From the NCBI RefSeq assembly GCF_030272615.1, contig NC_081409.1:619427255-619491254 (forward strand): a stretch of DNA of 64,000 bases. The letters are read 5' to 3'. Positions within the stretch are counted from its first letter, which is position 1; each line of letters starts with the position of its first letter. The stretch comes from Cryptomeria japonica (lineage: Eukaryota > Streptophyta > Pinopsida > Cupressales > Cupressaceae). The translations under genes and the position numbers were made by a program. Shown here piece by piece: positions 33,632-44,860 of the stretch. Under the pieces are notes generated by a model. That model saw only the letters and a program-made list of their open reading frames with translations, made no database searches and was not told where the DNA came from.

Positions 33632-36077
33632 ATGCGACAGGCCGTGATCGACGACGAGCCACTAGATGAGGTGAGTTGACTGAACTTTGACTTTCTGCAT
33701 TTCTGTTGACTCAGATTTTCTGTGATCGAAAGCAGGCCCTGGAATCTGACCGTGGGTCCCACACAGGGCGCCATGGTCCCACCAGGGTGCCATGGTCCCT
33801 TCAGGGTGCCATGGTCCCTGTGCGGCACCATGGTCCCTGCAGGGCGCCATGGTCCCCTCAGGCGCCATGGTCCCAATCAGGACTTGGCAGGGGTCAACTT
33901 TCGATGTTCGTCAGTTTGCATATTTGGCATAGATGATTTTGATGATTGATTACTGATTACACTGATGTTTTTGTGTTGCAGGGTCTCCCATACATGAGAG
34001 AGCACACAGCGGGGCAGATTCTTCGTAGTTTGCGAGATCAGATTCCCCGGCTGACTTAGGCAGAGAGAGATACATTGTCTATAGTAGGTTTGTGGTCTAT
34101 GATTCTTATGCCAGCCATTCAATTTCATCCTGTGATGCTGATGGCACTCATGGAGTGATGGGATCCTGACACATGCACATTCTAGCTTCTAGTAGGGGAG
34201 ATGATGGTGACACTTGAGGATGTGTACCGCATTCTTCGCCTACCAATCAAAGGAGCTACTGTGACATATGCGACCGATCGGTCAGCAAAGGATCATCAGA
34301 GGGAGCAGGTATACTACATAGGGAGAGTCATGCCGAGTGAGATGAGAGGTTGTATCATGGTCAACTGGCTCTTACATCCTATAGGAGAGGTGCCCCTCAT
34401 GAGACGTCTTATGATAGCCATCATTACACTAGCTGTCTGCCCTAATGGGTGAGGTACACACATGCATGGGGGTCTCACATGGTGCATCAGGGCTACGGAG
34501 AGACATAGGAGAGTATACGCCTGGGGTCAGAGTATGCTTGCACATCTCTATCATGACCTTGAGGAGTATGTTTTTGGACAGGGTTGTAGCTTGATGACAT
34601 GCACACTTCTGTAGGTGTGGATATTTGAGCACTTTACATGCACCAGGCCTATCGGCTATCCGATGAGTGCAGCTAGCGAGCGACCTAGGGTATTTTCTTA
34701 TCCACTTACCAGCAAGTGGAGATTTGGAGATCTACTGTATTGGAGAGTGACATTTGACAGATTGACAGCTGAGGTGACCGTATGGAGACCATATCTGCGG
34801 ATGCACAGATGGGATGGGATGGAGAGACAGTTAGCATGCTTACAAAGGAACTGCCTATTGAGAGGGTGATATCCACACATCATAGTCCCATTCTACTTTG
34901 ACCGAGTACGGAGGCAGTTTGGGCTAGAGCAGTGTGTTCTAGCCGATGTGCCCATCTACACTCGACACTCACGAGTCCTTCCCAGACCCAGAGCAGTAGT
35001 GAGACCCACGATAGATGATATCGAGATCATAGATATAGAGGGGTCCGACCAGGATGTGGTCACTGATTATGCTACAGACCCCGGAGCACAGCGCAGGTAT
35101 CTCTCATGGTTTGTGAGAAAATACCTGGGGCCTATCTTTCCACCAGATCACCCGACAGGCCATCCAGGTCCATGGAGATATGGAGACCGAGATGAGGATC
35201 ACGGATCTAGATCGGAGGAGCCAGAGGAGGGAGAGGGTCATGAGGAGGTAGGAGGGCCTGATCCACCCATAGGAGATCAGCCTAGTGCCAAGGAGGAGGA
35301 AGGAGAGGAAGATGACACAGATAGAGATGATGATGAGAACAAGGATGCGGATGAGGATGAGGATGACAAGGAGGAGGAGGATAGAGATGATGAGGAGGAG
35401 TCAGATGTAGCTCCCCATCATTCAGGAGATGATACCATAGCCTTAGATCCTCCCGTTATTCCCCAAAAGGGGGAACACGAGGCGATACGGAGACCTGTAC
35501 CCATTGTGTATAGATCATTCGAGCGTGGGGAGCCTAGTAGTTCCCAGTCACAGATGCTACCATATCATGATCCCTACTGGCGTGAGGGAGATCCAGGTAT
35601 AGTAGGTTTATATTGATTGATTGATGTTTTGATGATATAAAATGGTACTAATACACGATTTGTTCTACTGCTATAGCTAGTGTGCAGGAGTGGCGTTCCC
35701 TAATCCAGCAGGCAGTGACAGATATTTCTACGAGGGCGCAGATCCCTAGTTCCTCATAGGTTTCTTATAGACCTCAAGGGAATGCGGGTCGGCATGATGA
35801 TTTGTTTTCCCCATTTCGAGTACAGGTAGAGATATGGAGGGAGAGAGAGCGAGCTCTATCAGAGGACCTTCAGCGGGTACAGCTTGATCTAGTAGCAGCT
35901 CAGGCCGAGGCTACCTCCTATCGCGTGATCCTTATGGATAGGGATCATAGGAGTTCCTCTCGGAGTCACTCACGATCTATATCACAGTATACCCCTATGG
36001 GTCCACCTGCACGGCCGGATCAGGAGGGAGCATCTAGTCGTCACTCTCCAGCCACTAGCCCTAGGGATAGGAGATGA
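33632..36077 (+). pseudogene. Plant mobile domain (PMD) protein gene, antisense in D, two introns
   Basis: Gene model: exon 1 33632-33670, GT-AG intron 33671-33981, exon 2 33982-35596, GT-AG intron 35597-35676, exon 3 35677-36077. Splicing keeps one frame of roughly 685 codons. Early exon 2 has the PMD signature: LWSMILMPAIQFHPVMLMAL, ME-[stop]-WDPDTCTF, GEMMVTLEDVYRILRLPI. WIFEHFTCTRP, TSKWRF and PFYFDRVRRQFGLEQCV follow. Next come an acidic D/E-rich tail (35190-35410) and an R/S-rich C-terminus. Stops in exon 2 (near 34056, 34155, 34175, 34450, 34612, 34867) and one in exon 3 (35757) are C-to-T type, so this copy is dead. PMD proteins such as Arabidopsis MAIN/MAIL1 act in transposon silencing and gene expression. 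The role of this one is unknown. Confidence 0.8.
33671..33981 (+). other. PMD intron 1 with GCCATGGTCCC tandem repeat
   Basis: Donor GAG|GTGAGT and acceptor TTGTGTTGCAG|G. At 33765-33885 about six units of a 17-20 bp repeat, CAGGGCGCCATGGTCCC with variants, lie inside. The same GGCGCC/GGTCCC vocabulary occurs in the LTRs of A, B and D. Confidence 0.65.
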
Positions 36078-36682
36078 TCTTATGATGTAGGGTAGGTCAC
36101 ATTTTGGATGTATAATGACCTACCTTTGTATATTGATCCACATATATATATATATACATGCTTCTTTGTCTCAAACGTGTTATTTTTAATTCCTAAAACA
36201 ATGTATATATTTTGCTTTGATTAAAGCTAACACATTTGGTAGATTTATATGTATGTTCTGAATTTAATTTCCATGTTATTGATTTCTCAATGCTCCATGA
36301 TTAAATTGATACACGTGTGACTTAATTAAAATATTTGATCAAGTACTACATTGATGATAGGGAAGAAAATATGTGTTAAGCCTAAGAATCATATAACTAA
36401 TGTGATTTAATTTGAATTTAAACACAACATGACATGATTCAACTTAACACATAAAGACATTGTATAATATGCCAACATAATGAAAAATGTAAATCTTTTG
36501 CAATTTACATAAATGAATTCAAGACAAACCATAAAGTAAAGAAACATGCTTGTCAGGAATGAAGCAATATAGATTAAACAAAACATCATTTAATTCTATT
36601 TTCTCTAACAAAGATATGCTAACATATTATCCAATTTTGAAGAAGTGAGAAAGGAAATAGATGAATGATAAGGAATGAGGAA
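36078..36682. other. Spacer between PMD gene and pol (convergent ends)
   Basis: AT-rich, no gene. It holds the 3' ends of two convergent genes. A short (TA)n at about 36141-36157 follows the PMD stop. Confidence 0.5.
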
Positions 36683-39600
36683 TTAAGCATAGTATCTATG
36701 CAAGTGCATAGTGTTTATAGGGTCTTTAAGAGATGTACCATCTACACCCACTATTTTATAAGCACCTGATCCATAATCTTCAATAACGATATACGGTCCA
36801 AGCCAATTACGACTAAATTTTCCCTTTTCTTCAAGTAAGGCATTCACATTGTGCTGATTCTCATAGAGCACTAAGTCACCCACTGAGAAGGAACGTTGAA
36901 TAACCTTATCATTATAGCTTCATTGTAGAGTTTTGTGATATGCTTGAATATGCTCAAGAGCATTTATACGCTGTTTATCAAGCATCTCAAGCTGTTGAAT
37001 TCTTTGTTCTCTATAAGAGTCATCATCTACTATACCTTTGAGAGAAACTCTAAGTGATGGAATCTCTAATTCTAAAGGCATAATAGCATCAGCACCATAA
37101 ACAAGATTATAAGGGGTAGTTCTGGTAGCAATTCATACACTCATTCGGTAGGCCCAAAGAGCATAGATTAGCTGAGTACTCCAATCCTTACCATGCTTAT
37201 TCACAGTTTTACGAAGAATTTGTTCAATTATCTTATTGGATGATTCGGCTTGACCATTTGATTGAGGATAGTATGGTGTAGAAAATCGATGTTTGATATG
37301 ATACTTCTCGAGGAATTTCTTCATGTCCTTGTTCTTAAATGATGTCCCATTATCAGAGATTATAGTGGAAGGTATCCCAAATTGAGAAATAATGTTTTCT
37401 AGAAGAAATCACTAAATCACTTCAGCAGTAGTAGAGCGAAGGGGAACAACTTCTACCCACTTTGTAAAGTAATCTGTTGTGGTTATAATGAAAGTATGTC
37501 CTTGAGATGAAGGAGGAGATATTTTACCGATAAGATCTAGCCCCCATGCAGAGAAAGGCCAAGAAGCTACAGGAGAATGAAGTTCTTGGGCAGGAGCATG
37601 AATCAAATTATTGTGTTGTTGACATTGATGACATTTCTTAACAAATGAAAAAGAATCCTGCTGCATAGTTTGCCAATAATATCCCATACAGAGCAACCTT
37701 TGAACCAAGGATTTGCCTCCAAAATGCCCCCCACAGGCACCTGAATGCGCCTCTTCAAGAGCAATAGGGATTTCAGATTTGTTAAGACAACGAAGGAGAA
37801 GACCATTATAACCCCTTCGGTAAAGAACATTAGAAAGAATGATATATCTAGCGGACAGCTTACGAATTCTAGCCCTAGTGTTCCTATTGGTGGAATCAGG
37901 AAAGGTACCATCGGTCAAATATCTTATGATATGTGAATACCATTCATCTGAGTCTATAAAGTCACAACATGTCACCAAGCTAGAATCATCTACAATAGCT
38001 GGAGAAATAAGGTTGTGAATAAAAAATTTAAGATCAACCACAGGGTCCTCTAAAGATACCAGAGAAGCCACACATGCCATTGCATCCACATGTCGATTAT
38101 CTTTTCGAGGAACAGGTTCCATGGTGTAAGAATCAAATTTTTGTAACAAAGAGATAGCAAGGTCTTTATATTGTGATAATTTGTCTTGTTTCACTTGATA
38201 CAGTCCCGTTACTTGTCTTATAATCAGTTGAGAATCTCCAAAAATATGTATGTGTTTTATATTCAAAGCTAAGGCTGCCTTTATTCTTGCTATAAGAGCC
38301 TCATATTCAGCAATGTTATTGGTACATAGGAAATTGAGATGATAAGATAAGGGAATGGACTTCTTTATAGGAGAAATCAGAACAACACCTGCCCCCGATC
38401 TCATAGGACACTTAGAGCCATCAAAGTATAACTCCCAAGTTTCATCTTTCTCTATATAAAGGATGAAGTCGTCAGGAAAAGACTCAGGGTTAGGGAAGGA
38501 GAAAGGTGAAGGGGCCTCAACTAGGTGATCGGTCAACGCTTGCCCTTTAATTGCTCTTTGTGAAACAAATTTAAGGTCAAATTTAGTTAACATCATAACC
38601 CACTTAGCTAGGCATCCTGATAAATCGGTTTTAGAGAAAAGATGCTTCAACGGATCAAACTTTACCATGACGTGGACTTCTGAATTTAAAAGATAATGTC
38701 TCAATTTCTGAGTCGCAAACACCAAGGCCAAGCATTGTCTTTCTATCGCAGAATACCAGGTCTCATAATCGAGTAAGGTACAACTTATATAATAAACCGG
38801 ACACTCCTTACCATCTTTATCATGTTGTACCAATAATGCTACAAGAGCATGAGAGGAAGCAGCTGTATAAAGAAGAAAGGGTTTAGAAGGTTTGGTAGGT
38901 TGAAGAATAGGAGGATTAGCCAAATACACTTTTAAATCTTCAAATGCTTGCTGACAATCTTCATTCCATTGAAAAGTGATTCTTTTTGAGAAGTTGAGTA
39001 AAAGGAAAAGTACGATCTGCAAGTTGAGATACAAACCTATGAATAGCTTGAATCTTTCCTTGTAAGCTTTTGAGTTGAGACACATTTCTAGGAGGTGGCA
39101 TGTTGACAATAGCATCTATTTTCTTAGTATCCACCTCAATCCCACGATGCGAAACTATGAATCCTAATAGTTTTCCACTATCCACACCAAAAACACATTT
39201 TTGGAGATTCAAGCGCATGTGATATTTATGAATCCTTTCAAAGATTTGATGAAGGATCTTAATGTGATCTATGCAGAGAATGGATTTGGCTAAAACATCA
39301 TCAACATAATCTTCTAAAATCTTATGCATGTAATCGTGAAAGATAAGGGTCATCGCTCGTTGATATGTTGCGCCGGCATTTTTAAGTCCGAAAGGCATCA
39401 TTACCCAACAAAACGTACCCCAAGGAGTGGTGAAAGCAGTTTTGAATTGATCTTGAGGATTAATGAAAATTTGATTGTATCCTGAAAAAACATCCATGAA
39501 GGATAACAAAGCATGTCCTGCTGTAGAATCAACTATCATGTCAATGTTTGGGAGGGGAAAATCATCTTTCAAAGAAGCTTTATTTAAATCTCGAAAGTTA

Positions 39601-42230
39601 GTACACATTCTTATTTTATTATCTGATTTAGCCACAGTGACAATATTTGAAATCCATGGGGAATAATCAATAGGGCGGATAAATCCAGCCTCCAATAATT
39701 TTTCAATCTCAGCCTTAACAAGCAAAGCTACCTTAGGATTCATTTTTCGAATCTTTTGTTTCACAGGCTTAGCATCAGGAACTAAGACAATATTATGAGT
39801 GAAAATCTTAGGATCTATACCAGGCATGTCAGAATATGTCCAAGCAAAGATCTCAGAGAATTCATGCAATAAATCTTCATATTGTTTTTGTTCCTCTTCA
39901 TCCAGACATTTTCCGATTTTAATAACTTTTTCTTCATTGCCAGAATCCATCTTAACATCAATGGTGTCGCTTATAAGAAGATTACTTTGTTGAGGAGTAT
40001 CCTTTAACTGAGGAAATTCTTTCAGAATCTCATCATTATCAGTCTCTTTTCCAAAATAGGCTTCAGTGTTCAAACAATAAGGGAATCCCCTATTGTGATG
40101 ATAATGAGGAAGAGTATCATATGCTCCTAAAAACTCAACTAAAACATCATCGGTAGGAAAAACATCCAAAGCACAGGCATACAAAGGATCAATATACTCA
40201 GGGTGTCTCATTGGTAGAGATGTAGAAATAACATTAACACTAATACATGGTCTTCTAGAAGCTTTAGTGCACTTGCAGGGATTATAACCAAGTCCATAGG
40301 CATAATCATAAAGATTATTCTCTAGAGGAACTTTTATTCCTTGTTCGTGAGCGCCACAACCATTTCCATTATACCCATGCTTAGCTAGAATACGAAAACC
40401 ACGACCATAACGATCAGCCATTTCAGAAAGAGAAGGTGGTTTTTCATAAGACAAAGAATCAAACCCTTCAGAATTAGAAGTGTGAGGAGAAGAAGTTTGA
40501 GAAGCGACCACGAAGTTATTGCTCATAGGCTCAAGTAATGTTGATTGATTTTTAGCTTCTTCCTTCTTTTTAGCTTTAAGCTCTCTAGAAGGAACCTTAT
40601 ATTCACCTACAAAGGTAGGATTAAAATCAAGAGATCCCCAATCGTCTTCTGCGAGAACCTTCTCAAGATCAAAATCCTTCTTATGTGTAGATTCAAGTCG
40701 AGAAGAATCTTCTTCAGGAGCTCCAGACCCATCCAAAGAATTTTGATCATCAGAGAGCGAGGATTCATCGATAGGTATCTTGTTTAAAGAGTCATCACTA
40801 GATGAGGAAGGCTTAGAAGAACCCCCTTTGGAAGTAGATGTTTGTAAACAAGCTTGGAAATTAGTATCACCTATCAAGGTATATGTCTTATTATTATAAA
40901 TAAATTTAACTTGTCTATGCAATGGAGAGGGGACAACTTGCATACTATGAATCCAAGGTCTCTCTAATAGCAAGTTGTATGTTAGATTTCCCGACATAAC
41001 ATGGATAGGAGTAGGCAAAGTAACAGGCCCCACTATGATGGGTAAGGTGATAGTACCTAATGAAGTTTTAGCCACATTATCAAAGCCTCGAATAGGATGA
41101 GAGTCAGGCTCAATTAGGGATGTATCCACATTCATCTTATGCAAAAGATTAATGCTACACACATTAAGACTAGAGCCATTATCTACTAGTGTTCGTCTTA
41201 TAGCAGTATCATTTATGATAACCACAATCATCAAGGGATCATATTGATGTTGAATTTCACTAGTGGGCAACTCATCTTGAGTAAACACAATATGAGCTTT
41301 AGGATTCATCACATAGTTAACCAAAGACACTATATTACTAGATGTATTCGGTGGAGGAACATTCAAATCTTTCAAAGCATCTTGTAACATTTCATGATGA
41401 GCAGAAGAAGTTTGAATCAAATCCCAAAGGGATATCTTAGCAGGGGTAGCTTTAAGTTGTTCTATGAGATCATATTCCTTACTAAAAACTTGTGAAATGC
41501 GTGGAGCTTGTGGAAGAATTTGTTGAGGATTAGGAAGAGAAACTAGAGTAACCAAAGGAGGATTAGGCTGCCTATTATTTCTAGTATGATAAGTATGGGC
41601 AACCGCATGATAACTCTCTCTAGTTAATTGCTTGGCATAATTATAAGGACTTATAGGTTTTCTTCCTTGCACAGTGATGATAGGTTTATTTGGAGTAAGA
41701 AAGGAATAATACCCCCCTTGGATAGTAAGGAGAGGTGATTTAGGAACTTGAAAGGTGGTAGAAGGACAAGCACCTTGGACTTCAAAGAGATTCTTATTAT
41801 GTTCATTCAGGTTTATCATGTTAACTAATTTAGAAGTCTTGTTCTTGTTTAGAGATTTCGATAAAGCCACAAAGTCATCAAGAGCATCATCCAACAAAGC
41901 ATGATCATATCTATTAAAAGGTTTATCTTTTGATTCAAAAGGAGACATCTCCTCATAGAGGGGATTATTGAAAACAAACATGTTACTAGATTCAATGGAA
42001 GAGTTGATAGGAATGTACCCTTGAGAGGAATCATTCAACTTATCTTTCTCATCACAACGAAATGGCAAAGTAACAAGGTTTATGAGTTTTTGGTAAAATG
42101 AAGGTTTGGCCTCTTTAGGATTCAAAAACTCATCTAAAGCTTCATCTAGTTCATCTTGGCTATACTCATAATCGGCATAATTGCATACATCATCATAAAT
42201 ATGAACATCTTGCAAATAAAAATCTGACAT
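36683..42230 (-). pseudogene. pol: Element D Pol: protease, G-patch, RT, gRH, aRH, integrase
   Basis: Minus strand from ATG 42230 (an upstream in-frame ATG is at 42287). Order: ~350-residue N-terminus without capsid or zinc knuckle; retropepsin with TLVDNGSSLNV (about 41190); G-patch-like segment GYNGNGCGAHEQGI (about 40340-40390); RT with KIRMCTNFRDLNKA, GYNQI, MPFGLKNAGATYQ and catalytic YVDD (39300); gypsy RNase H with LLYTAASS in place of the catalytic Asp; a second RNase H with YFDGSK, AEYEAL, GDSQLI and HVDAMA (38440-38080), the Tat hallmark; HHCC plus integrase core with D (WGLDLIG), D (SDNGTSF) and E (QSNGQAES); C-terminus to 36683. A frameshift at an A-run (about 38985) and stops near 37414, 37408, 37133 and 36920 break it. 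Confidence 0.92.
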
Positions 42231-42432
42231 TTTGAAATAAAAGTTGCATAAAACTGAGACACACAATGCAAAGAAACAAAGAAACACACTCTTTTTTTTT
42301 TTCTTTTTCCTTTTTCTTCTTTTTTTTTTTTTTGAAAATGAAACTTAAATGAAACACACTAAATCTAGATCTAGATCTAACAAATGCAATGCGAGAGAGA
42401 GAAATAATTCATTCATGTCAGGTTCACCAAAA
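42231..42432 (-). other. Element D short leader and PBS
   Basis: Only about 200 bp lie between LTR and first pol ATG, against about 1180 bp in A. The PBS reads TGGTGAACCTGACATGAA on the minus strand (plus 42412-42429), four bases from the LTR as in A and B. A T/C-rich run (plus 42289-42334) forms a purine tract on the coding strand. There is no room for gag here. Confidence 0.75.
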
Positions 42433-44103
42433 TGTGTGGGGGAAAAAGTGAGACTAGGCTAACATGTCCTAATCCTACCTTTTGACACACATTACGGAAT
42501 ACGAAAGAGCCTAGAGGTATCACACAATTGGCTACTTCTTTTTGGTGAAAGAGAGAGCCGTGGGCTACCTATTATGGTTTCTATTCCTTTTTTGTAATTG
42601 AGAGGTAAGATTATGCAAGTTCAATTCTTAACCCCAAAATGCAAGTATGAACTAATAACAAGATTGCAGAATTGAACTTAAACAATGGAAAGCTGCAAAC
42701 ATAAGGACAAGAAAAGAATGTAGATGCATACCCAGAGACAAAATCTGAGTGAAAATGTTTAGGACGGGGGTGCGGGTGCCACTGTCCTGATTCTGTTCCT
42801 GAAACTGCACCTGAAATTGCCACTTTGCAACCTGGAAAACTGTCGGAACTGCCAAAACTTGCTGTCTGTCAGGAGGACCAGGGCACCCAGTGCCCCTGTC
42901 CCAGGGACCAGGGCACCTAGCGCCCCTGTCCTGGTAGGACTAGGGTGCCCCATGCCCCTATCCTAGTCTTCTGCTCTGAAACTTGGTGTATGGTTCAGTC
43001 TCCGTCTGCTTCTTTCGGATCTGCAACTTGCGGCGTCGTCTGAATCCCGAAATCTGCACTTATATCTGAAAAGGTGTTTGGGCGGCTATATACGATTTTG
43101 CCTTAGTCAAACCCCCACTTTGGTGATTTCCACCTACACAAATAGCCAAGTTGTATTGTAAAAGTAGTGTGTGTGCAGACCTTGTGTGTGTGCAAGATCT
43201 AAAATGCAAGTAAGCAAACTAGAGCAACCTAGAAAGTAAACCCTAATTGCTTGTAAATGACAATGTAAATGCTCCAAATCAAGATGTAGAGTGATCTAAA
43301 GCATGAATGCAAGTGACATAATGAGGCTTATGCAAAGACATCAAAACAACATGAAATCATACCCAACCCCAAGGGAGGGGTACAAGCCAATCTTCAGTCA
43401 GTGATCCCTTATTGCTCTTCAATGCCTTCAAAGCCCTAAGTGAATGAATGGATTTGATGAATGCTTGGAGGATGAATGTTGAGAGTTGCTGAAGTCTTCA
43501 AAGATCTTCTCTTTCGCTACCTATGAGGTTCCTGAAAACAAAATTCGGATCCCTTCAAGTGAAGAAAGAGAGCTCTTATATATGAAACCCTAGGTCTTAT
43601 TTTCAACTTTTGGCCGACCTAGAGATTGAATATCCCGCCAATTTCTTGGGGTTAAGCTTTATTTTATGATTGGATCGTGCTCCTAAAATTTTGAGAAAAA
43701 TGTCCGGGACCATGTGCATGCCGAGCGCCATTGTCCCGACAACTTTTCACCAAATTTTCAAGGCCATCGGATATGATGATTTTAGAGAGAATCCTGAAGT
43801 TACAGCTGATTTCAAGATGTTTTGACCCTCGAAATCAGGCCCCCAAGTTCAAAATAGGACCTAATTAGGGTTTTAGATTAAATGATGTATTGGAAGAATA
43901 AAATGAAAGGGGCACACTTTAATGAAAAGGGCCCAACTTTATGATATGGGAGATGATAAAATAGAACCTTAGACCTAATTAATTTAATTAATTAAGTGCT
44001 AAAGGGGAAATGCAATGCAAAATGCAAAATGTGCCAAGGCGGGTGCTAAACTAGGTGTGAAATTGTACCACCCTAGCAAGTGCGTACAATTTACGACACT
44101 ACA
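42433..44103 (-). repeat. Element D 5' LTR
   Basis: 1671 bp, near-identical to 31353-33006. It has one extra 17-bp unit near 43175 (GACCTTGTGTGTGTGCA region). The hairpin core is at 43706-43737 and the GC-rich block at 42868-42965. Confidence 0.93.
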
Positions 44104-44455
44104 CATGGAAAAATTTAAAAGTGCTTTTCCTTCATACTTACTTCGTATCGGTCCTTTTGGTACTCTTCTAGAAAATAGTGCTTCAAGTTGCTCAAACTCA
44201 TAATCTTCTCTCTTCATATCTTTTAATTCTTTCACATATAAAGCTCTCCAATCTTGCTTACCGGTTGTAGATGTAGATACATGAAAAGAAGGTTAATTCT
44301 TCACAGCTCTAGAAGGTCCAAATTCCTCAAGCTCAAAAGAAGATAGTTTCCCAACAAAAGTATCTTTGTTGACAAATGTATTAGCCATAGTTCTTAACTC
44401 ATTAATATTAGTAGCCTTCATTTTCTGAAGCATCTAATAGAAGAGTTTATTTTCT
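44104..44455 (-). pseudogene. gag: Copia C Gag fragment (minus strand)
   Basis: On the minus strand it reads INELRTM...VNKDTFVGKLSSFELEE, DWRALYVKELKDMKREDYEFEQLEALFSRRVPKGP, closely matching copia I Gag at 52405-52660. It ends at CCATG inside the zinc-knuckle codons, where D inserted. Compared with copia I, one base is missing just before the knuckle, so the frame was already broken. The 5' half of gag, the PBS and the 5' LTR are absent; element G sequence starts at about 44456 instead. Confidence 0.8.
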
Positions 44456-44860
44456 TGGGTTTCTAGATTGAACACCATATTTAAGACATGCAAAAATATA
44501 GTACAATATGGTACAAAGAGAGAGATTTACGTGCCCCATGTTAAGATGTCAACATATCCCTATGTTGATGTCTTAAGGAAGCTAGAAATAAGGATACCAA
44601 TCTTCAAAACCAAGGAGATATCCTCTACGCAACAATGTTAGAAATCTAAGCCAGAGAGGAAATACTCTTCAAGCCAGGATAAGACAGTTGAAAAATAGAT
44701 ATCTTGAAAAAAGTATGAAGATGAGCCTTGGAGGAGAAGAGATCTTTTCTCAAAACACATCTACCTCCAAGAGAATTTTTTTGAACAAATATAACATCTT
44801 ATACCAAAAGAAAAGAAGGGGAATAAGAACTCTTAACTTTCCCCTATTGCTAGGTGAAAG
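44456..44860 (-). mobile_element. Element G interior, middle piece
   Basis: On the minus strand it matches B from about 18060 to 18430: GAAGATGTTATATTTGT, the GGTAGATGT...CTCTTCTCCTCCAAGG stretch and TATGTTGACATCTTA. It ends in the first unit of B's tandem-repeat region. A 63-codon plus frame (44688-44879) is an artefact. Confidence 0.75.

Larger units (their letters stand above)
31353..44103 (-). mobile_element. Tat-like Ty3/gypsy element D (12.75 kb) with antisense PMD gene
   Basis: Minus-strand LTR retrotransposon: 5' LTR 42433-44103, PBS at 42429, leader, pol 42230-36683, antisense gene 33632-36077, PPT 33020-33007, 3' LTR 31353-33006. The perfect 5-bp duplication CATGG flanks it (31348-31352 and 44104-44108). 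The dual RNase H places it in the Tat branch of Ty3/gypsy. It has no recognisable capsid gene or CCHC knuckle. The LTRs are nearly identical apart from a 17-bp duplication, so it is one of the youngest insertions here. It sits in the Gag zinc-knuckle codons of copia C. Confidence 0.93.
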
